Of a stretch of 64,000 bases of DNA, positions 50,480 through 58,500 are shown one piece after another. Below the pieces are notes generated by a model, which made no database searches, had not been told where the DNA came from, and saw only the letters and a list, made by a program, of their open reading frames with translations. This DNA is from Paenibacillus sp. FSL R5-0623. Lineage in GTDB: Bacteria > Bacillota > Bacilli > Paenibacillales > Paenibacillaceae. Location of the stretch: contig NZ_CP150233.1 in assembly GCF_037974265.1 (NCBI RefSeq), forward strand, positions 3,720,001 through 3,784,000, in the 5' to 3' direction. Position 1 is the stretch's first letter. Each line of letters opens with the position of its first letter. Both the position numbers and the translations under genes were made by a program.

Positions 50480-50506
50480 TAATATTATGATGAAACAGGT
50501 GATAAG

Positions 50507-51490
50507 ATGGAAGTCCAAAAAAGAGTGTTACACGACGTACAACCATTGATTGAGCAGAAAGCGGATCCTTTTATTTACCGACATTCAGACGGTTATTATT
50601 ACTTCGTAGCATCCGTTCCGGAGTATGACCGGATTGAAATCCGTAAAGCCCAGAACCTTGAGGGGCTTGTTACATCAACTCCTGTAGTGATTTGGAGAAA
50701 GCGCGAGACGGGTATCCTTAGTGCCAATATTTGGGCACCTGAACTGCATTTTATTGATGACAAATGGTATGTGTATTTCGCTGCCGCACACACGACGGAT
50801 ACGAATGAAGGCTTGTTCGACCATCGGATGTACGTGCTAGAGAATGAAAAAGCCAATCCGCTCGAAGGCAGTTGGACGGAACGAGGACAGGTTCGTACCG
50901 CGTGGGAAAGCTTCGCCCTCGATGCCACTACCTTTGAGCATAATGGAAGCCGTTATTACGTATGGGCACAAAAGGATCCGAATATTGAAGGTAACTCTAA
51001 TCTGTATATATCTAAAATGAGCAATCCGTGGACGTTGACTGGGCCGCAAACGATGATTTCGATGCCGGAATATGACTGGGAAATCATTGGTTATAAAGTG
51101 AACGAAGGCGCGGCATTTATTCGCAAGGGTAATCGGGTATTCCTCTCTTACTCGGCTAGCGCCACGGATTTCAATTATTGCATGGGCTTACTTGAAGCCG
51201 ATGCGGATGCTGATTTGCTCGATGCCAACTCATGGCGCAAGTCTCAAGCAGCGGTTTTCTCTACAGATGAGAGTATCTCAATGTATGGTCCCGGTCATAA
51301 TTCTTTCACGGTGTCAGAGGACGGCGAAGAGACGCTATTTGTGTTCCACGCAAGAACGTACAAGAACATTATAGGAGATCCGCTGTACGATCCGAATCGC
51401 CATACATTTGTGACGGAGCTTTTGTGGACGGCTGACGGCAAACCCGATTTCCGCGGCTCTGTTGCAGCACTTGCACGTTCTGTACAGTGA
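50507..51490 (+). CDS. GH43 family glycosidase (arabinofuranosidase/xylosidase-like)
   Basis: A 327-residue five-bladed propeller glycosidase without signal peptide, so intracellular. The GH43 triad is read as D20 (KADPFIY), D139 (FALDATTF) and E200 (KVNEGAAF). It probably removes arabinose from oligosaccharides brought in by the adjacent importer. AACAGGTGATAAG precedes the ATG. Last gene of the importer operon; a hairpin lies at 51567-51591. Confidence 0.9.
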   Translation: MEVQKRVLHDVQPLIEQKADPFIYRHSDGYYYFVASVPEYDRIEIRKAQNLEGLVTSTPVVIWRKRETGILSANIWAPELHFIDDKWYVYFAAAHTTDTNEGLFDHRMYVLENEKANPLEGSWTERGQVRTAWESFALDATTFEHNGSRYYVWAQKDPNIEGNSNLYISKMSNPWTLTGPQTMISMPEYDWEIIGYKVNEGAAFIRKGNRVFLSYSASATDFNYCMGLLEADADADLLDANSWRKSQAAVFSTDESISMYGPGHNSFTVSEDGEETLFVFHARTYKNIIGDPLYDPNRHTFVTELLWTADGKPDFRGSVAALARSVQ

Positions 51491-51566
51491 ACGAGTGTCC
51501 CAACAAGGTTGATTGATGGATTTGAGTTCGTTTATCCAACTTGCCAAAGAGAGACAGTTAGAACAT

Positions 51567-51591
51567 CGAAGGTACCCTACTGGGTGCCTTC
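51567..51591 (+). terminator. Hairpin after GH43 gene
   Basis: GAAGGTACCC-TAC-TGGGTGCCTTC is a stem with one G-T pair. It has no T-run. Confidence 0.45.
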
Positions 51592-51689
51592 GACTTCGCT
51601 CAACAGATAATACGTCGAACCGTAATACAAGTAGTGGTAAGTTGCCTTAAAACTTGCCGCTCCAGTTATCCCGGAAAATCATATCAAAA

Positions 51690-51832
51690 AAACAAAAACA
51701 GTCGCTGATCAATAGGATCGGCGGCTTTTTTTATGTTATCGGTACGAGTTTTAGTCCATGCCAAGGACAAGAACTTCTATCGATTGCCGGAATGGACAAG
51801 AACATTGTCCGATTACCGTTAAGAAGTACATC
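51690..51832 (+). repeat. Modular intergenic repeat, copy 13
   Basis: GTCGCTGATCAATAGGATCGGCGGC plus T7 mixes both hairpin types of the family (GTCGCT start and GATCnnnAGGATC centre). It is followed by TTATCGGTACGAGTTTT, a GGACAAGAACTTCTATCGAT stretch and GGACAAGAACATTGTCC, then GATTACCG. The remainder of the 51491-52105 gap holds only the GH127 promoter region. Confidence 0.7.
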
Positions 51833-52105
51833 TAAAGAATAAAGATGTAATTTAAATCTTAACAGGCAGCATAAATTTTGCACAGTTTTCAAATTTCTTA
51901 TGGGACAAACAACTCGATAAGATACAAAAACGGGCTTTGAGTCACTTACAGCGAGACGAACTGTAAGAGGTAAGTTTCTGATTTGTTACAAGGTTAGCAT
52001 ATGTACAAGGTTGTAATTATGTAAATTTCAGTTGGAAATGATGATTTCAGCCTGATGTAATGATTTGTAAAATAAGGTTATCAAAAAGAACAAGGAGAGG
52101 TTCCC

Positions 52106-54091
52106 ATGACAAAGCCAGACGTCTCGCACCATCCACAGACATCAGGTTATAGCCATAAAATCAATGATCCATTCTGGTCGCATTATATTGAACTGGTCCG
52201 CAACGTAGTTGTTCCTTATCAATGGGAAGCGCTCAATGACCGTATCGAAGGAGCTGAACCAAGCCGGGCCATACGGAATTTCCGCATAGCTGCTGGGGAT
52301 GAAGAGGGCGTTCATTATGGCATGGTTTTTCAGGATAGCGATGTTGCGAAATGGATTGAAGCAGCTTCGTACCTGCTCTCCGCGAAACCCGACCCGGAAC
52401 TTGAAGTCCTCGTGGATTCTGTTATTGAGACCATAGCTCGGGCACAGCAAGCCGATGGTTATTTGAACACGTACTTCACCCTGCGTGAACCTGGGGCGCG
52501 CTGGACGAACCTCGCCGAGTGTCATGAACTTTATTGCGCAGGACATATGATCGAGGCTGGTGTGGCGTACTATCATGCCACGGGCAAGCGCACGCTGCTG
52601 GATGTGGTTATTCGCCTGGCGGATCATATAGGCACCGTGTTTGGTACAAAACCGGGACAATTGCCAGGTTATGATGGACATCAGGAGATTGAACTTGCAC
52701 TCTTCAAATTGTATGAGACGACAAAAGAAGAGAAATATCTGGAACTGAGCCGTTATTTTCTGGATCAGCGGGGAGCGAGTCCGCATTTTTTTGTAGAGGA
52801 ATGGGAGCAAAGAGGCCGTACCATACATTTTGGCGAGTTGGATATGGTTCACCGACACACGTACTCGCAGTCCCATCTGCCTATTAGGGAGCAGTCGACA
52901 GCAGAAGGCCATTCGGTTCGACTGGTTTACATGTGCGCGGCTATGGCAGATGTAGCTGCGCACACGGAGGATACATCGCTGAAAGAAGCCTGTGAACGGT
53001 TGTGGAGCAACATCGTAAGCAAGCGAATGTACATTACTGGAAGCATTGGTTCATCAGCCAAAGAAGAAGCATTTACAGGCGATTATGATCTGCCTGGAGA
53101 TACCGCCTACGCAGAGACCTGTGCCTCAATTGGCCTGATCTTTTGGGCGAAGCGCATGCTGCAGATGGAGCAGGATAGCCGGTACGCAGACGTTATGGAG
53201 CGAGCCCTGTACAACACGGTGATTAGTGGAATGTCTCTGGATGGTCAACGTTTCTTCTATGTGAATCCGCTTGAAGTCGATCCGAAGATGCAACGTGTAA
53301 ATCCAAATTATGCCCACGTGCGAACACGCCGGCAAGGGTGGTTTGGTTGTGCTTGCTGTCCGCCGAACATTGCGCGATTAATTGCCTCATTGGATCAATA
53401 TGTATATACCCCGGCTGTGGAACAGGCTACGTTGTATGTACAATTGTACATCGGAGGGGAAGGGGAATTCACACTTGAGGGTAGGAGAGCAGCCCTAACC
53501 ATGGACTCTGACTATACCTCCACTGGAGATGTGAAGCTGATCGTTCGGCCTGATTCCCCAGAGGGAATGCAGTTTACGATAGCTCTGAGAAAGCCGGACT
53601 GGTGCAAGATTCCCGAGCTGTGGATTAATGGGGAGAAGAGCGAACAGGATGGTTTTACTTTTGAATACGGTTACATAAAAGTGACCCGTTCGTGGAAAGC
53701 CGGTGATGAGATTAAACTTCACTTCCCTATGGAGTTGCTGCGGATGAAAGGGCATGATCACATCAAAACCACTTTCGGAAAAGTAGCCATCCAGCGGGGA
53801 CCGTTTATGTACTGTCTCGAAGAAGTCGACAATGGCCGCGGATTGCATCGCATTCAGCTGCCCCGGGATGCCGAGTTTCATATCGGTAGCGGGGAACAGA
53901 TGCCTCTGGGGGTTCCGGCTCTTACAACCATTGGGCAGAGAATCGTATCCCAAGAAGACTGGGGAATACATCTGTATCGCTGTGATGTTCACTGGGATAT
54001 ACAGCCTGCCGAGCTTCGGTTCATTCCTTACTTCACTTGGGCCAATCGGGATGAAGGAGAAATGAGCGTTTGGATTCGCGAAAGCGAATAA
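52106..54091 (+). CDS. GH127 beta-L-arabinofuranosidase
   Basis: A 661-residue protein of the HypBA1 family, which removes beta-linked L-arabinofuranose. The zinc-binding and catalytic set is visible: E337 and C339 (AETCAS), C415, C417 and C418 (GWFGCACCPPN), the same arrangement as in the characterised enzyme, where the third Cys acts as nucleophile. No signal peptide is seen, so it works inside the cell on imported oligosaccharides. CAAGGAGAGG precedes the ATG. Confidence 0.93.
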   Translation: MTKPDVSHHPQTSGYSHKINDPFWSHYIELVRNVVVPYQWEALNDRIEGAEPSRAIRNFRIAAGDEEGVHYGMVFQDSDVAKWIEAASYLLSAKPDPELEVLVDSVIETIARAQQADGYLNTYFTLREPGARWTNLAECHELYCAGHMIEAGVAYYHATGKRTLLDVVIRLADHIGTVFGTKPGQLPGYDGHQEIELALFKLYETTKEEKYLELSRYFLDQRGASPHFFVEEWEQRGRTIHFGELDMVHRHTYSQSHLPIREQSTAEGHSVRLVYMCAAMADVAAHTEDTSLKEACERLWSNIVSKRMYITGSIGSSAKEEAFTGDYDLPGDTAYAETCASIGLIFWAKRMLQMEQDSRYADVMERALYNTVISGMSLDGQRFFYVNPLEVDPKMQRVNPNYAHVRTRRQGWFGCACCPPNIARLIASLDQYVYTPAVEQATLYVQLYIGGEGEFTLEGRRAALTMDSDYTSTGDVKLIVRPDSPEGMQFTIALRKPDWCKIPELWINGEKSEQDGFTFEYGYIKVTRSWKAGDEIKLHFPMELLRMKGHDHIKTTFGKVAIQRGPFMYCLEEVDNGRGLHRIQLPRDAEFHIGSGEQMPLGVPALTTIGQRIVSQEDWGIHLYRCDVHWDIQPAELRFIPYFTWANRDEGEMSVWIRESE

Positions 54092-54138
54092 GAAGAAGTC
54101 TACTAGTGCTGCTGTAAAAAGGTATGCAAAAGGAAAGC

Positions 54139-54203
54139 GTCCGATAGACCCACAATACGCGCTGTAGGATAACGCGATCTTTGATGAGCGGACACTTTTT
54201 TCA
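54139..54203 (+). terminator. Possible terminator of the GH127 gene
   Basis: GTCCG (54139) pairs with CGGAC (54189) around a nested CGCG/CGCG stem; ACTTTTTT follows. It may be shared with the convergent AraC gene. Confidence 0.35.
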
Positions 54204-54228
54204 CGGCATCAGTTCTGATTGAGTCAGT

Positions 54229-55161
54229 TTATTTATCTGAGTTGGTAAACTTGCTGCGGAAGTTGGAAGGAGAGATGCCCTCTTTTTTCGAGAAACAGGA
54301 AGAGAAGTAGGATACATGATTAAAGCCGATCTCTTCGGCGATGCGAGCAACGGACCAGGCGGTTTGCAGCAGCAGCTTTTTGGCCTGTTCGATTCTGTAA
54401 TGCAGCAGATATTCCATGGGTGTCATGCCATACACTTTCAGCATGCTGCGTGCGAGATAGTTTGGATGGTAGTTAAGTTCCTTTTGCAGCATCGGATTGG
54501 AGATCGGTAGCGGGTAATTGTGACGGATGTATAGTTCAACTTTCTCGGCAATCCGGATTGCGGCAACGTCTGACAGTGAAGACAGCCCAAGATCCAGATG
54601 CTGCATAAATTGCTGGAAGGTCGCCTGTCGTTTCCAATTGCGCAGGGACTGAGGCTCCTGATCAAGCTGAGAGAAATGCTCCAGCAGTTCCATATCTTTG
54701 ATTGCAATGTGCAAATGTTTGGGAATGAAGATGGAACAGACATCACAGTGGTTCAGATATGCGCTCACCTTATGTGTCTCGATTAGTTCGGCTTGATTGG
54801 CGAGACATTCGTCCATGTTGGCAGACTCTCTCCAGCTACCAAAGGTTTGAAAATGAATCCAGATCATTTCCGTTTCCGCCTTACAGGCTGCGCTGCCGTA
54901 ATGATGTCCATCCGGCTTAAGGATCAGTGCTTCTCCCTGGTTCAGAAGCCATTCTGTCCCGTTCTCGCTAATGGCGAGCGAACCACGTGTAACAACAATT
55001 AGATCAAAGACACCGATGTCACTGCGGCTAATGTGATATTCACCGGCTTCGTAACAAGCACGTCCGCAATCAATAAAATAGGGAATGGGCGGGGTAATGA
55101 AATGAAGGATGGGCGAGTCCAATCCGGCACCTCCGAACAGGTTGAAATATTTAAAATTCAT
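54229..55161 (-). CDS. AraC family transcriptional regulator
   Basis: A 310-residue regulator: N-terminal cupin-like sensor (VVTRGSLAISENG, then ALILKPDGHHYG) and a C-terminal AraC double helix-turn-helix (YHPNYLARSMLKVYGMTPMEYL, shown as YHPNYLARSML and YGMTPMEYL; then SVARIAEEIGFNHVSYFSSCFSKKEGI in part). It lies between GH127 (convergent) and the giant SLH protein (divergent) and probably activates one or both in response to a pentose. Confidence 0.9.
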   Translation of the reverse strand: MNFKYFNLFGGAGLDSPILHFITPPIPYFIDCGRACYEAGEYHISRSDIGVFDLIVVTRGSLAISENGTEWLLNQGEALILKPDGHHYGSAACKAETEMIWIHFQTFGSWRESANMDECLANQAELIETHKVSAYLNHCDVCSIFIPKHLHIAIKDMELLEHFSQLDQEPQSLRNWKRQATFQQFMQHLDLGLSSLSDVAAIRIAEKVELYIRHNYPLPISNPMLQKELNYHPNYLARSMLKVYGMTPMEYLLHYRIEQAKKLLLQTAWSVARIAEEIGFNHVSYFSSCFSKKEGISPSNFRSKFTNSDK

Positions 55162-55209
55162 GTTGGCATCGAGAATTCATTTTTTATGATACAGCAAGTA
55201 ACATAGAAA

Positions 55210-55222
55210 ATAAAGCGCTTAC
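55210..55222. promoter_or_regulatory. cre-like site upstream of araC-type gene and SLH protein
   Basis: ATAAAGCGCTTAC shares the TAAAGCGCTTAC core with 47134-47145. It lies in the divergent region, 49 bases from the AraC start. Confidence 0.45.
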
Positions 55223-55320
55223 GAAATTCAGTTTTAACCTTCAACGGATTCAAGTTTAGAACCTAATATTCACTCTAGTGCTGGTTGTGATGATGATTCC
55301 AATGGAAATTATTATCCTGC

Positions 55321-55368
55321 CCCTGTATGGCTACAGGATGTAGGCTCCACGCAAGTGGAGTAACGTTT
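55321..55368 (+). promoter_or_regulatory. Two tandem hairpins upstream of the SLH protein gene
   Basis: CCTGTA-TGGC-TACAGG (55322-55337) is followed by CTCCAC-GCAA-GTGGAG (about 55345-55360), whose loop is a GNRA tetraloop. They lie about 170 bases before the start. A structured leader RNA is possible; no known riboswitch pattern was matched. Confidence 0.4.
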
Positions 55369-55537
55369 ATAGGATTCGATTATCTTAACAATTGACTTAG
55401 AGATTCTACTTTAGACGAAAGAATGAACGTCATTTTCGATGGATCGGTCAAAGGTGTTTCGTAGAAGAAACTATACTTACCGGTTTGAGAGAATTAAACC
55501 CCTAATGAATATGATCACATATATACAGGAGGTTATA

Positions 55538-58500
55538 ATGACAATGATTTCGAAGAAGTGGAAGCCGCTCATGATCGCGCTGCTCCTGGCATTTTCAAGT
55601 CTGCCGCTGCAGGTTAGCGCTTTGCCTGCGGCCGCGACGGCTGCAGCAAAGACCGGTATCTCCAATGCCAGCCTGTCGGCCAAAGTCGGCGACTTAGGCC
55701 AGATTGAGGAGCTTTATATCAACAACAATCCTGCCAATAAACAGGGAGAGCCGATCAATTTCGTCTTGCCTAACACTACATCACCGCAGAATGGTACCGA
55801 GCACCAGTGGATGGGTGAAATGATCTTCTCTTATCGTGCTGGTGACAGTGGACAATTCCCTGACAACAGGGACGGCTTTGTAGAAGTTGATACCAATAAA
55901 ACATTGGCTGCCGGGGGATCTACACAATATTCGACCATTAATCCGGATAACCCCTATATGAACAAGACCGCAACAGCAGACGGCAAGAAGGTAGAAGTCA
56001 ACTATATTGGACAGAACCTGAATTCTACAGACCAGCGGGTAATGAAGGGCTTCGATGTGAAATCCGTTTTTAATATGGAGACCGATGACGGTTCAATGCT
56101 TTGGGAAATTACGGTGAAGAACAAGAGCAATCAGTATATCGAATTCGGGGATATTGGCTTACCGATGCCTTGGAACAACAAATACCAGACCTTATCCGAT
56201 ACCTATGATGACCGTGTGACGGTGCATAATTTCGCAGGTGCTGACAGTGGGTATTCTTATGCCATCCGCACCAGTGGTGAGGGGAACTTCATGCTCTTCA
56301 CTCCGGTGCCGGAGAGCGGCGCTCGAATCGAGTATGTGGATTATTGGATGCATGAAGCAGGAGAGCGACGTGCTGCAGACACCTTTAAAAACTGGACAGG
56401 AGACAGTGGCGGCTGGTATCCAGGGCTGAACGTGCTCTATATTCACTCCAAAGAAATCCAGAAAACGGGACGCGGATACTTCACTGATGCTTCCAGCCTC
56501 GTCCTAGGACCGGATGAGTCCAAGACGTATAAGTTCAAATTCTCAGCAGTCCGTGGAGGAGACAATACGCCGCAGGAAAGTGCCCAAAGCCCAAATAACA
56601 GTTCGACCTCGATGGAAGACCGTGAAGCCAATCTGCGGTCCATCCTATATAAATCAGGCATGATTGATGCCGTAGCGGTGCCGGGCTTCCAGACTGCAAT
56701 CAATATGCCTGTCAAGCTAGACCTGCACTATGACGACAATATCGTTGATGTACAATCCATCGATATTCAAAATGTGGCAGAGAATGATCCGTTTGATGAA
56801 GCGCATATTCCGGATATCAAGCCTGGGAAGAGCAGAAAGGAAATGGTTGACAACTCGCGGGCCGGACGTGGACTGTCTAACGGGAACCCTGGCTACAACG
56901 AGTCGGTTGAGTTTGTGGAGACCAAGATCGTAAATGGTGAACAGCATCACATCTATTCGCTTCAGTTTGATTCGATCGGCAATAACAGCGTGCGTATCAA
57001 TTATAAGCTGAAAGACGGTAACGAATGGGTGGATAAATTCACTCAATATGAATTCAATGTTCTAGCCGAGCTGGATGCAATCTCGGATGCCCATTCCGAT
57101 TTCATGGTCCAGAAAACACAGGATAAAAACCCGGAAAGTCCGACTTACGGTAACTATTTCGACTGGTATCTTTCAAGCGGCATGGATCTCAACACAAGCC
57201 ATTGGGGAGATGACTGGAGCCATGATAACATCAACTTCATGACGATGAAGAACTATCTGGCACCCAACCCTGATGAAATTCGCTCAATCGAATCATACCT
57301 GATCGACTTCATGTGGGAACGATATATGAAGAATACTCAGGATAGCTATATCGTTGCGAACTGGCTGAAAGACTCTGGAGCGTACACCGACAAAGATAAG
57401 CCTTATACACGTACCTTCTCCGAAATCATGGAAGCTACCGGATTTTTCAACATGTATCGGATTCAGAAGGCTTATCCTAATTTGATCGAGTACCGGGAAT
57501 CGCCTCAGTTTTATCTGGAGAAAGCGTATAACATCTACTATAAGCGCGTTTCCACCGGGGCCATCGGATTCTATGGCGAGCAGCAAATCCCGGATATGAT
57601 TGAAGCACTGAAGGAAGAGGGGATGCAGAACGAGTCAACCAATCTGCAGAAGAAGTTCGCCCTCGACAAGGGACGGAATATGACCAGAGCCACTTATCCT
57701 TACGGATCGGAATTTGAATATGACAATACTGGCGAAGAAGGGGCTTATGCAGCAGCGAAGGCTCTGCGCACGTACTATCCAGCAGACGCGCTTACAGGTG
57801 CAGCTGAGAAAAGTATGGAAATGGCCGATTGGAAAACACGTGCTATGCGCGGGATTCAGCCTACCTGGTTCCATTATTCCGTGCCCGTTTTCCGCGGCGG
57901 TGAAGGCTGGTGGAATTTCCAATATACTGCTTCTTTAGCAGGTTACATTATGGATGACTGGCTAAGGTATGAGAATGATGGCAGATCGGTGGAGCAGAAG
58001 GCCATTGCACAGCAGCGCAATTATGCCGCTAAGATTTCGAATTTCAATGCCGTCAATATGGGACAGATTTCGGCTAATTCAGTTGGCGGTACGTCTTGGA
58101 GATATTCGATGTATAAAGGAGGCACAGGTACGAAGGACGTATACGATGGCGGCTCACGCGTCATGAGTAACGGCTGGAATGATTTTTCGGGCGAATCAGA
58201 AGAAGGCCTCTATGGTTCCCTTCTTAGCATCAGCTCCGATATTGTTACAGATCCGATATTCGGGCTGTTCGGTTATGGAGCGCTGGTAACTGACGAAGGA
58301 GATAGCTACAATATTACGCCGAAAGACGGTTTCGGCAAACGGATCAATCTGATCGATGAGAAAATCTATTTGGAGCTGGAAAGCGATAAAGTAGAAAGCG
58401 CGCAAATTCAAAAAGATGGTAAGGGTTTTACTCTCCAGCTCCTGAATCCATCAGGGAAAGAGCATACTTCACGGATTTTGTTCGATGGAGTGGGGATGGA

